From: Ramlibacter henchirensis
GTDB taxonomy: Bacteria > Pseudomonadota > Gammaproteobacteria > Burkholderiales > Burkholderiaceae_C
Assembly: GCF_004682015.1 (NCBI RefSeq)
Contig: NZ_SMLM01000001.1
Location: 1,922,001 to 1,986,000, forward strand
DNA: 64,000 nucleotides
Direction of reading: 5' to 3'
Shown here: in pieces, positions 9,428-19,180 of the stretch
How positions within the stretch are numbered: position 1 is the first letter of the stretch
How the letters are laid out: each line of letters starts with the position of its first letter
Position numbers and translations under genes: made by a program
The notes under the pieces: model-generated
What the model saw: the letters and a program-made list of their open reading frames with translations, nothing else
What the model was told of the DNA's origin: nothing
Database searches by the model: none

Positions 9428-9729
9428 TGCTGCGCCTGGCCCGCGCCCCCAACATCGCGATCGCGACGCTGTGGGCCGACATGCTCCGCCAGGCGGGCTA
9501 CGACGCTTCGGTCCAGCGCTATTTCCTCGGCGCTGCCGCCGGCGAACTGCCGCCCGACCAGTGCCTGCCCGAGGTCTGGATCTCCGACAGCGCGCAGGAG
9601 GCGGGCGCGCGCGAGCTGCTGCACCAGCTGCAGTCCGCGCCGCAGCGGCGCTGGGCCTGCGCGTGCGGCGAGATCGTGGAAGGCGGGTTCGAGAGCTGCT
9701 GGAACTGCGGCCGGCCGATGCCGGCCTGA
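9427..9729 (+). CDS. DUF2007-like protein with C-terminal zinc ribbon
   Basis: 100 residues starting at an ATG inside the previous stop (TGATG). The N-terminal 70 residues resemble DUF2007, which has a PII-like fold (LRLARAPNIAIATLWADMLR, then a VWISD strand). The C-terminus has a short zinc-ribbon pattern, WACACGEIVEGGFESCWNCG, giving four cysteines as C-x-C and C-x2-C. No catalytic residues are visible; a small regulatory or adaptor role is a guess. It ends four bases before the convergent yaeQ gene. Confidence 0.75.
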   Translation: MLRLARAPNIAIATLWADMLRQAGYDASVQRYFLGAAAGELPPDQCLPEVWISDSAQEAGARELLHQLQSAPQRRWACACGEIVEGGFESCWNCGRPMPA

Positions 9730-9733
9730 GGCT

Positions 9734-10293
9734 TCACTTCCAGCGCACCGGTTCCAGGTCGACGCTGCCGCTGCCGCCCGAGAGCATCAACGCGCCCTCC
9801 TGGATCGTGGCCTGCAGTTGCATGCTGCGCTCCGCGAGCGCCGCGAGCGCTTGCGACGAAACGGCGGGAATGCGCCAGACCTGCAGCCTGTCCAGCCGCG
9901 ACAGCTTGCCTTCGATGCCGCGCCACCAGACTTCGGCCGCATGCGAGAAGGCGTACACCAGCACGCGGTCGGCTTTCGAGCAGGCGCGAACCAGGGGCTT
10001 GTCTTCGGGCTGGCCGACCTCGATCCACAAGCGGCTGCGTCCGGTGAAGTCGCGCAGCCACACGTCGGGATCGTCCGGGTCGGACAGGCCCGCGCCGAAG
10101 GAGAGCGTGCCGTCGCCGTTGCACTCGGTCTGCAGCGCGTGCGCGTTGAGCGCCAGCGTCGCGAGCCGGACCATCATGCGTTCGTCGGTCTCGCTCGGAT
10201 GACGGGCGAGCGTGAGCGCATGGTCGGCGTAGTAGCCGTGGTCGATGTCGGCGACCGCCAGCTGCGCCTTGAAAACCGTCGACTTGAGCGCCA

Positions 10294-10294
<1 letters not shown>
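9734..10294 (-). CDS. yaeQ: YaeQ family protein
   Basis: 186 residues that match YaeQ along the length: MALKSTVFKAQL at the start, then DHALTLARHPSETDERMM, a GLSDPDDPDVWLRD segment and the EVGQPEDK strand. The fold is related to PD-(D/E)XK nucleases, but an activity is not established; the E. coli protein was first noted as a suppressor of rfaH loss. The ATG at 10294 overlaps the purB stop by one base (TGATG), so it is translationally linked to purB. Confidence 0.9.
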
Positions 10295-12413
<2,119 letters not shown>

Positions 12414-12480
12414 CCGGCCGCGCTCCGCTTCTCCAGCAGACCGACGCGCCTCCGGCGCGCCGCCGCATGGCCCAGAAACG

Positions 12481-12516
12481 CCTGAGCCGGGGACGGTCGC
12501 CCGTCGCCGGCTCAGG
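12481..12516. terminator. Strong hairpin downstream of the glutathione transferase gene
   Basis: CCTGAGCCGG pairs with CCGGCTCAGG, and inside it GACGG pairs with CCGTC around a TCGC loop, giving 15 pairs with one G/G mismatch. No T-tract follows on either strand, so it may end transcription only with Rho, or protect a 3' end. Confidence 0.45.
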
Positions 12517-12529
12517 CCGGGAAGAAAAA

Positions 12530-12628
12530 TGCTGCGAAGCGCCCCGGAACGAAGGAGGGAGGGAGGGAGGAGGAGAAGAGTCGTCCCAGGATTGCAGTCC
12601 GGGACTACGCCCGGAAGGCTTCGCAGCA
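12530..12628. repeat. 11-bp inverted repeat enclosing a purine tract
   Basis: TGCTGCGAAGC at 12530-12540 is the exact reverse complement of GCTTCGCAGCA at 12618-12628. The 77 bases between them contain the 30-base purine run (three GGG runs) and a nested GTCCC/GGGAC pair at 12583-12605. Confidence 0.55.
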
Positions 12629-12750
12629 ATAACTCGATTCTTTTCGGAGCCGCGCTCCGTGCCCTTATGGACACGCTGCGCCGGCCCCGGTTCCGCCCAC
12701 TGCGCTGGCTTTACGGTAAAGATTTGTGAGGCGCGCCGGCGCTGCGCAGC

Positions 12751-13323
12751 TCAGGGACTGCCGAGCAGTTTCTCGATCTGCCCGAGCAGCGCCTTGTCCT
12801 GTGGGGTCGTCATGCTCGAGTATTGGGCCACGACGCTGCCGTCGCGAGCGATGAGGTACTTGTGGAAGTTCCAGCGCGGCGCCTGGCCCGTGCGCGCGGC
12901 CAGTTCCCGGAACAGCGGGTTCGCGTCTCCTCCCCGTACGCTGGTCTTGGCGAACATCGGGAACTTCACGCCGAAGGTGTTCTGGCAGAACTCGGCAATT
13001 TCCTGGTTGCTGCCCCGCTCCTGCGCGAAGTCGTTCGAAGGAAAGCCGAGCACGACGAGCCCGCGGTCGCGAAAGCGTGAGTACAACTCTTCGAGTCCCT
13101 TGTACTGCGGCGTGAAGCCGCAGTAGCTGGCGGTGTTCACGACCAGCAGCACTTTCCCCGCGTATTGACACAAGGACTGTTGCTTTTCGTCCTGCAGCCG
13201 CGGGAACTGCTGGTTCAGCAGCGCGGGGCAGCCGGGTCCGCCTGACCCGGCGGCTTGGGCCGAGGACGGCAGCGGCACCGCCGATGCGGCGAAGGCGAGG
13301 CAGAGGACAAAGACGCGAAGCAT
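12751..13323 (-). CDS. Periplasmic glutathione peroxidase family protein
   Basis: 190 residues with an N-terminal signal peptide (MLRVFVLCLAFAASAVPLP, cleavage near SAQA), so it should act in the periplasm against peroxides, with thioredoxin-like or glutathione electron donors. The peroxidatic cysteine is Cys68 in NTASYCGFTPQYKGLEELY, and the WNFHKYLI element supplies the conserved tryptophan and asparagine. The glutamine of the classical tetrad (FPCNQF) is replaced: the protein has FPSNDF, with Asp98 there. ATG 13323 is chosen because it begins the signal peptide; the open frame extends upstream without any family sequence. It is a single gene divergent from the di-iron protein gene. Confidence 0.9.
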   Translation of the reverse strand: MLRVFVLCLAFAASAVPLPSSAQAAGSGGPGCPALLNQQFPRLQDEKQQSLCQYAGKVLLVVNTASYCGFTPQYKGLEELYSRFRDRGLVVLGFPSNDFAQERGSNQEIAEFCQNTFGVKFPMFAKTSVRGGDANPLFRELAARTGQAPRWNFHKYLIARDGSVVAQYSSMTTPQDKALLGQIEKLLGSP

Positions 13324-13468
13324 GGGCGACCCCGGGAAGAACTCAGCCCATTGTGCGCGGGCGCAAGAGGCAGTGGGCGGCATGCGGCCTATTGGCCGAC
13401 ACCCGAAAAGGCCGTACGGAGACCCCGTGAGCTCCATCGGCCGTCAGCGGGCCATCAACCGCGACAAC

Positions 13469-13474
13469 TAAAAT
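13469..13474 (+). promoter_or_regulatory. Candidate -10 hexamer TAAAAT for the di-iron protein gene
   Basis: TAAAAT would place the transcript start near 13481. That leaves about 24 bases before ATG 13505 but almost none before the alternative GTG 13484, so it supports the ATG. Confidence 0.45.
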
Positions 13475-13504
13475 TGCACAAAAGTGAAAGCCGCGCCCCC
13501 TTCC

Positions 13505-14368
13505 ATGCTCTACCCCGAACTGTTCAAGCAACTCGAGTCCGTCCGCTGGGACATGGACAAGGACATCCCTTGGGACAAGTTCGACGCGAGCAAGCTGTCG
13601 GACGAGCAGGCCCAGACCATCAAGATGAACGCGATCACGGAGTGGGCGGCGCTGCCCGCCACCGAGATGTTCCTGCGCGACAACCGAAACGACAGCGACT
13701 TCTCCGCGTTCATGTCGATCTGGTTCTTCGAGGAGCAGAAGCATTCGCTGGTGCTCATGGAATACCTCAAGCGTTTCCGTCCCGACCTGGTGCCCACCGA
13801 GGAGGAGCTGCACGAAGTGCGCTTCGAATTCGAACCGGCGCCGGCGCTGGAGACGCTGATGCTGCACTTCTGCGGCGAGATCCGCCTGAACCACTGGTAC
13901 CGCCGCGCCTCCGAGTGGCACACGGAGCCGGTGATCAAGCACATCTACCAGACGCTGAGCCAGGACGAGGCGCGCCACGGCGGCGCCTACCTGCGCTACA
14001 TGAAGCGGGCCATCAACAACTTCGGCGTCGAAGCCAAGGCCGCGTTCGCCAAGGTCGGCGTGCTGATGGCCAGCGCGCGCCGCACCGCGCAGGCTCTGCA
14101 TCCCACCAACCTGCACGTCAACAAGGCCCTGTTCCCGCGCGACACGATCCAGAGCCGCCTGCCCAACCCCGAGTGGCTGGAGCACTGGCTGGACAAGCAG
14201 ATCGACTTCGACGCGGTGTGGGAGAGCAAGGTGGTCGAGCGCATCCTGCACAACCTCAGCCTGCTGATGAACCGCAGTTTCAAGAGCGTGCAGGAGCTCA
14301 ATCGCTACCGCAAGGAGCTGACCGCGTCGGTCACCCAGGGCAGCACGCCCACGCCCAGCGCGGCCTGA
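13505..14368 (+). CDS. Ferritin-like di-iron protein related to acyl-ACP desaturases
   Basis: 287 residues, nearly all helical. Two carboxylate-histidine motifs fit a di-iron centre: EWAALPATE followed by EEQKH near residues 60-82, and E plus DEARHGG around residues 125-165. The spacing resembles plant-type acyl-ACP desaturases and related oxidases (EENRH and DEKRH there), so an oxygen-dependent oxidation in the cytoplasm is likely, but the substrate is unknown. The C-terminal part (ALHPTNLHVNKALFPRD) shows no recognised domain. GTG 13484 in the same frame is a weaker start. Its stop overlaps the start of rfaE2 (TGATG), an unexplained pairing with a lipopolysaccharide gene. Confidence 0.78.
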   Translation: MLYPELFKQLESVRWDMDKDIPWDKFDASKLSDEQAQTIKMNAITEWAALPATEMFLRDNRNDSDFSAFMSIWFFEEQKHSLVLMEYLKRFRPDLVPTEEELHEVRFEFEPAPALETLMLHFCGEIRLNHWYRRASEWHTEPVIKHIYQTLSQDEARHGGAYLRYMKRAINNFGVEAKAAFAKVGVLMASARRTAQALHPTNLHVNKALFPRDTIQSRLPNPEWLEHWLDKQIDFDAVWESKVVERILHNLSLLMNRSFKSVQELNRYRKELTASVTQGSTPTPSAA

Positions 14369-14859
14369 TGGCGGCTCCCGCGGCGCCGCCGGGCTTCCTG
14401 CGCAAGATCGTCGAGCGCAAGAGCGCGCCGCAAGCGCTGGCGGCGCTGGCGCAACCGGTCGTCTTCACCAACGGCGTGTTCGACGTGCTGCATCGCGGCC
14501 ACGTCACGTACCTCGCGCAGGCGCGGGCGCTGGGCGCCAGCCTCGTCGTCGCGCTCAACACCGATGCCTCGGCGCGCCGCCTCGGCAAGGGTCCCGACCG
14601 TCCCCTGAACAACGAGCAGGACCGCGCGGTGATGATGGCCGCGCTCGGCTGCGTCGACCTGGTCACGTGGTTCGACGAGGACACGCCGGTGCAACTGCTG
14701 TCGGAACTGCGTCCGGCCATCTACGTCAAGGGCGGCGACTACGACGTTGCCAGGCTGCCCGAAACGGCCGTGGTGCAGGGCTGGGGCGGCCGCGCGGTCG
14801 CCCTGCCATTCGTGGACGGGTATTCGACGACGGCGCTGGTGAAGAAGATCCGGGGCTGA
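14368..14859 (+). CDS. rfaE2: D-glycero-beta-D-manno-heptose 1-phosphate adenylyltransferase
   Basis: 163 residues: the stand-alone adenylyltransferase half of HldE. It charges heptose 1-phosphate with AMP to give ADP-heptose, the donor for LPS inner-core heptosyltransferases. The nucleotidyltransferase signature TNGVFDVLHRGHVTYL (residues 34-49, HxGH-type with His42 and His45) and YVKGGDYDVARLPE are present. In many betaproteobacteria the kinase half (rfaE1) is a separate gene, which is not in this window. ATG 14368 sits inside the previous stop. The family 9 glycosyltransferase at 1.9-2.9 kb could use its product. Confidence 0.94.
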   Translation: MAAPAAPPGFLRKIVERKSAPQALAALAQPVVFTNGVFDVLHRGHVTYLAQARALGASLVVALNTDASARRLGKGPDRPLNNEQDRAVMMAALGCVDLVTWFDEDTPVQLLSELRPAIYVKGGDYDVARLPETAVVQGWGGRAVALPFVDGYSTTALVKKIRG

Positions 14860-14866
14860 CCGGGCT

Positions 14867-17800
14867 TCAGTGCGGCGTGCCGGCTTCGGTCGCCGGCTTC
14901 GCCAGCGGCGGATGCCGCCGCAGCTTCCGCCCGATGCGCCTGAACAGCCCCTCCACGTCGTCGACCACGGTGAACACCACCGGGATCACCAGCAGGCTCA
15001 AGACCGTCGACGTGATCAGCCCGCCAATCACGGCGATCGACATCGGGGATCTGAAGCTCGCGTCGGCCGCGCCGAGGCCAATCGCGATCGGCAGCATGCC
15101 CGCGCCCATCGCGATGGTCGTCATCACGATCGGCCGCGCGCGCTTGTGGCAGGCGTCGATCAGGGCATCCAGCCGGCTCATGCCGTTCTGTCGCGCGACG
15201 ATGGCGTACTCCACCAGCAGGATCGAGTTCTTGGTCGCGATCCCCATCAGCATGATCAGACCGATCAGCGAAGGCATCGAGAAACTCTTCTGCGCGATCA
15301 GGAGGCCGACGAAGGCGCCGCCCAGCGACAGCGGCAGCGCGGCCAGGATGGTCACCGGATGGAGGAAATCCTTGAACAGCAGCACCAGCACGATGTAGAT
15401 GCACAGCACGCCGGTGAGCATCGCCAGCCCGAAGCTCGCGAACAGCTCGCCCATCACCTCGGCATCGCCGATGGTGACCTGCCGCACGCCGGCCGGCAGG
15501 TTGCGGATCGAGGGCAGTTCCTGCACCTGCGCCGCCACGTCGCCCAGCGGCAGCCCGGACAGCTCCACCTCGAAGTTGATGTTGCGCGAGCGGTCGTAGC
15601 GGTCGATCACCGCCGGCCCGCCGGTCAGCTCCAGCGTCGCCACCTGCCCCAGCATGACCGGCCCGCGCGCGCCCGGCACCGTGAGGCGTTCGAGCGCCGA
15701 CAGGTCCTGGCGCGCCTCGTCCTGCAGCCGCACCACGATGGGCACCTGCCGCTGCGACAGATTCAGTTTCGGCAGCGACACGTCATAGTCGCCGACGGTG
15801 GCGATGCGCAGCGTCTCGCCGATGGCGGCGCTGGTCACGCCCAGGTCGGCGGCGCGCGTGAAGTCGGGCCGCACGGCAATCTCCGGCCGAACCAGGCTGG
15901 CGGTCGATGCGATGCTGCCGAGGCCGGGGATGGTGCGCAGGTCCTTCTCCACCGCCAGCGCCGCGGCCTGCAGCGCCTGCGGGTCCTCGCCGGTGAGCAC
16001 CAGGATGTACTTCTCGCCGGAGCCGCCCAGGCCGACCTTGCTGCGCACGCCGGGCAAGTCCTGCAGCGCGGTGCGGATCTGGTTCTCGATCGGCTGCTTG
16101 CGCGGCCGCTCGCCGCGGTCGGTGAGCAGGATGGTGAGCGTCGCCTTGCGCACCTCGGCCTGACCGCTGCCGGCGAAGGGATCGGTGCCCGCCGCGCCGC
16201 CGCCGATGGTGGTGTAGACGCTGCGCACGTGGTTCACCTTCGACACGAGCTGGCGCGCCTGTTCCGCGGCATTGCGCGTCTGCTCCAGCGTCGAGCCGGG
16301 CGGCAGCTCCAGGTACACCTGGGTCTGCGAGTTGTCGTCCGGCGGGATGAAGCCGGTGGGCAGCAGCGGGATCAGCGCCAGCGAGCCGGCGAAGAACGCG
16401 GCCGACATCAGCACGGTGGCGATGCGATGGCGCAGGCTCCACTGCACGCAGCGCAGGTAGATGCGCATCCACGCCGGATCCTTGTGACCGCCCTTGACGG
16501 GCTTGAGAAGGTAGGCCGCCATCATCGGCGTGAGCACGCGCGCCACGACCAGCGACGCGAACACCGCCAGCGCCGCCGTCCAGCCGAACTGCTTGAAGAA
16601 CTTGCCCGCGATGCCGCTCATGAAGGCCGTCGGCAGGAACACCGCGATCAGCGTGAAGGTGGTGGCGATCACGGCCAGCCCGATCTCGTCGGCCGCTTCC
16701 ATCGCCGCCTGGTAAGGCGTCTTGCCCATGCCCAGGTGGCGCACGATGTTCTCGACCTCCACGATGGCGTCGTCGACCAGGATGCCGACCACCAGCGACA
16801 GCGCCAGCAGCGTGACCACGTTGATCGAGAAGCCCAGCAGGTACATGCCGAGGAAGGCCGGGATCACCGACATCGGCAGCGCCACGGCCGACACGAACGT
16901 GGCGCGCCAGTCGCGCAGGAACAGCCACACCACCAGCACCGCGAGCAGCGCGCCCTCGTACAGCAGGTGCAGCGAGCCGTCGTACTCTTCCTGCACCGGC
17001 GTCACGAAGTCGAAAGCCTGCGTGAGCTGGATGTGCGGGTGCGCGGCCTTGAGTTCCTCCAGCGCCGCACGGATGCCGCCGCCCACCTCGACCTCGCTCT
17101 CGCCGCGGCTGCGCGAAACCTCGAAGCCGACCACCGGCTTGCCGTCCAGCAACGCGGCCGCGCGCGGCTCGGCGGTCGTGTCGCTGACGGTCGCCACGTC
17201 GCGCAGCTTGATGCTGCGCCCGCTCGCCAGCGAAACATCGATCTCGCCGATCTCGCGCGCCGTCTTGACGGTGGCCAGCGTGCGCACCGGCTGCTCGCCG
17301 TTGCCCAGGTCGAGGCGGCCGCCGGCGCTTTCGGTCTGCACCTGGCGCAACTGGCGCGACACGTCGGCAGCCGTGGCGCCCAGTGCCTGCAATTTCTGTG
17401 CGTCGATCGCCACGCGGATCTCGCGCGTCACGCCGCCCACGCGGTTGACCGCGCCCACGCCCTTGACGGCCAGCAGCTTGCGCGAGACCTCGTTGTCGAC
17501 GAACCAGGACAGCGCCTCGTCATCGAGGCGAGACGAAGCGATGGTGTAGGCCAGCACCGGCTGGCCGGCCAGATCGAGTTTGGCGACGATCGGATCGCGC
17601 AGGTCCGCGGGCAGGTCGGCGCGCACGCGCGAGACGGCGGAGCGCACGTCGTCGACCGCTTCCTGCACCGGCTTTTCCAGCCGGAACTCCACGGTGAGCG
17701 TCACGCCGCCGTCCTGCACCTTCGTCATGATGTGCTTGACGCCCTGCACGGTGGCGATCGAGTTCTCGAGCTTGCGCGCGACGTCGGTTTCCAGCTGCGA

Positions 17801-17971
17801 GGGCGATGCGCCGGGCAGCGAGGCGCTGATGGTGACGGTGGGCAGGTCGATGTCGGGGAAGTTCTGGACCTTCATCGCGTTGAACCCGAGCATTCCGCCG
17901 AACGTGAGCAGCACGAACAGCATCACTGCGGGGATCGGGTTGCGGATCGACCAGGAGGAGACGTTCATCAT
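14867..17971 (-). CDS. RND efflux transporter, inner-membrane permease
   Basis: 1034 residues with the AcrB/MdtB architecture: an N-terminal helix (NPIPAVMLFVLLTFGGMLGF), a porter loop (NFPDIDLPTVTISASLPGAS), six helices, a second periplasmic loop and six more helices. The proton-relay aspartate pair lies in GILVDDAIVEVENI. It exports small molecules, often antibiotics, dyes or solvents, driven by protons and acting with the adaptor and outer-membrane genes just upstream. The ATG at 17971 follows AAGGAGCG at a good distance. It is the last gene of the tetR-outer membrane-adaptor-permease operon, with 13 bases from the adaptor gene. The order places the permease last rather than in the middle. 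Confidence 0.95.
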   Translation of the reverse strand: MMNVSSWSIRNPIPAVMLFVLLTFGGMLGFNAMKVQNFPDIDLPTVTISASLPGASPSQLETDVARKLENSIATVQGVKHIMTKVQDGGVTLTVEFRLEKPVQEAVDDVRSAVSRVRADLPADLRDPIVAKLDLAGQPVLAYTIASSRLDDEALSWFVDNEVSRKLLAVKGVGAVNRVGGVTREIRVAIDAQKLQALGATAADVSRQLRQVQTESAGGRLDLGNGEQPVRTLATVKTAREIGEIDVSLASGRSIKLRDVATVSDTTAEPRAAALLDGKPVVGFEVSRSRGESEVEVGGGIRAALEELKAAHPHIQLTQAFDFVTPVQEEYDGSLHLLYEGALLAVLVVWLFLRDWRATFVSAVALPMSVIPAFLGMYLLGFSINVVTLLALSLVVGILVDDAIVEVENIVRHLGMGKTPYQAAMEAADEIGLAVIATTFTLIAVFLPTAFMSGIAGKFFKQFGWTAALAVFASLVVARVLTPMMAAYLLKPVKGGHKDPAWMRIYLRCVQWSLRHRIATVLMSAAFFAGSLALIPLLPTGFIPPDDNSQTQVYLELPPGSTLEQTRNAAEQARQLVSKVNHVRSVYTTIGGGAAGTDPFAGSGQAEVRKATLTILLTDRGERPRKQPIENQIRTALQDLPGVRSKVGLGGSGEKYILVLTGEDPQALQAAALAVEKDLRTIPGLGSIASTASLVRPEIAVRPDFTRAADLGVTSAAIGETLRIATVGDYDVSLPKLNLSQRQVPIVVRLQDEARQDLSALERLTVPGARGPVMLGQVATLELTGGPAVIDRYDRSRNINFEVELSGLPLGDVAAQVQELPSIRNLPAGVRQVTIGDAEVMGELFASFGLAMLTGVLCIYIVLVLLFKDFLHPVTILAALPLSLGGAFVGLLIAQKSFSMPSLIGLIMLMGIATKNSILLVEYAIVARQNGMSRLDALIDACHKRARPIVMTTIAMGAGMLPIAIGLGAADASFRSPMSIAVIGGLITSTVLSLLVIPVVFTVVDDVEGLFRRIGRKLRRHPPLAKPATEAGTPH

Positions 17972-17984
17972 GAAGAGCGCTCCT

Positions 17985-19160
17985 TCAGCGGGCCGCCGCC
18001 GCGGCCGACGCCGGACGCGCGGCGGTCTGCGCCGCGGCCTCGACCACGCGGACCAGGTCGCCGTCGTTCAGGAAGCTGCCGCCCGAGGCCACGATCCTGG
18101 CGTCGGGCTGCAGTCCCGAGATGATCTCCACCTGGCCGTTCACCAGGCGGCCGGTCTGCACCTTTACCTGGGTCACGCGGTTGTCCGGGTTGAGGCGCAT
18201 CACGTAGCTGAAGCCCTCGCGCAGCACCACGGCCTGCTGCGGCACCGTCAAGGCCGCGCTCGCGCCCAGCTCGAACTCGCCGCGCGCGAACATGCCTGCG
18301 CGTGCGCTGCCGTTCGAGGGTCCCGGCAGCGGCGACAGGTCGACATAGACCAGCGCCGAGCGCGTCTGCGGATCGACGGTCGGGCCGATCATGCGCACCC
18401 TGCCTTCGAGTTGCGCTCCGCTTGCAGCGGTGACCATCGCGCGCGTGCCGGGTTTGACCCGCCCCAGTTCGGTGGACGTCACTTCCGCACGCCACTCCAG
18501 CCGGCCCTGGCGGATCAGGCGGAACAGCTCGGTGCCGCTGCCGACGACGGCGCCGACCGTCGCCGTGCGCATCGAGATGATCCCGTCGTCGGGCGCCAGC
18601 ACTTGCGTCTGGTTCACGCGCACCTGCTGCGCCTCGAAGCTGGCGCGCGCGGCCTGAACGCGGGCCTGCGCCGTCTTCTCCGCCGTGAGGTACTGGTTGA
18701 TCTGCGCGGCGCTGAGCGCGCCGGTGGTCTGCAAGCCGCGCGCACGCTCGGCGTTCGCCGCCGCTTCCGCCGCGGCCGCTTCGGCCTCGGCCAGCGCGGC
18801 ACGCGCCTGCGCCGCTTCGGCCCGCAGCGTGTCGGTTGCGAAGACGGCCAGCACCTGGCCCTTGCGCACGCGGTCGCCCACGTTCACGCGCACCTCGGTC
18901 AGGCGCTGCCCCGGCGACTCGGCGCCGACGCTGGCTTCCTGCCAGGCGGCGATGTTGCCGTTGGCGGCCAGCGTGATCGGCATTTCGACGCGACGCGGCA
19001 CGGCCGCCGACACAGTCAGCGACGGCTTGGCGGTGGCGGCAGGCTTTTCTTCGGCCGCGCTCGAGCCGCTCGTGGTGGCGATCACGCCGGCGACGATCAA
19101 CGCCACGACGGCGGCCGCGGCGAGCAGCGTGCGCACGGGAATTGTTCCGATCTTCTTCAT
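17985..19160 (-). CDS. RND efflux periplasmic adaptor subunit
   Basis: 391 residues: an N-terminal membrane anchor or signal segment (TLLAAAAVVALIVAGVIATT), a barrel-sandwich half (RVNVGDRVRKGQVLAVFATD), a long alanine-rich coiled-coil hairpin at about residues 95-165, and beta-barrel and membrane-proximal domains (LVYVDLSPLPG, TVPQQAVVLREG, VVASGG-type end). Membrane fusion proteins of this kind link the RND permease to the outer-membrane channel. ATG 19160 is chosen because the basic start MKKIGT precedes the hydrophobic segment and GAGG lies upstream. Linkers are alanine-rich at the C-terminus. Confidence 0.94.
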   Translation of the reverse strand: MKKIGTIPVRTLLAAAAVVALIVAGVIATTSGSSAAEEKPAATAKPSLTVSAAVPRRVEMPITLAANGNIAAWQEASVGAESPGQRLTEVRVNVGDRVRKGQVLAVFATDTLRAEAAQARAALAEAEAAAAEAAANAERARGLQTTGALSAAQINQYLTAEKTAQARVQAARASFEAQQVRVNQTQVLAPDDGIISMRTATVGAVVGSGTELFRLIRQGRLEWRAEVTSTELGRVKPGTRAMVTAASGAQLEGRVRMIGPTVDPQTRSALVYVDLSPLPGPSNGSARAGMFARGEFELGASAALTVPQQAVVLREGFSYVMRLNPDNRVTQVKVQTGRLVNGQVEIISGLQPDARIVASGGSFLNDGDLVRVVEAAAQTAARPASAAAAAR

Positions 19161-19180
19161 CCGATATCCCTCGTTCCGGT

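Larger units (their letters stand above)
12414..12750. other. Gene-free stretch with clustered inverted repeats and a purine tract
   Basis: I see no credible gene in these 337 bases. From left to right the stretch and its left border hold: a 7-bp GC stem spanning the preceding gene's stop (12402-12408 with 12414-12420); a 6-bp stem (12445-12450 with 12454-12459); a strong hairpin at 12481-12516; an uninterrupted purine run at 12551-12580; and an 11-bp inverted repeat whose arms enclose that run (12530-12540 with 12618-12628). A short dyad TTTACGGTAAA sits at 12710-12720 and a palindrome GCTGCGCAGC at 12741-12750, next to the stop of the convergent peroxidase gene. It may be a bidirectional termination zone, a dispersed repeat or a structured RNA. 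Confidence 0.6.

Noticed and set aside
12529..12729. 66-residue plus-strand frame in the gene-free stretch
   Set aside because: Its arginine-rich start is made by the purine tract and inverted repeats, and there is no ribosome binding site or recognisable domain.
14870..18124. Open frame of about 1080 codons on the plus strand opposite the RND permease and adaptor genes
   Set aside because: It is rich in Arg, Gln, His and Gly with no motif, as expected for the complement of GC-rich coding DNA; the minus strand carries clear RND motifs.
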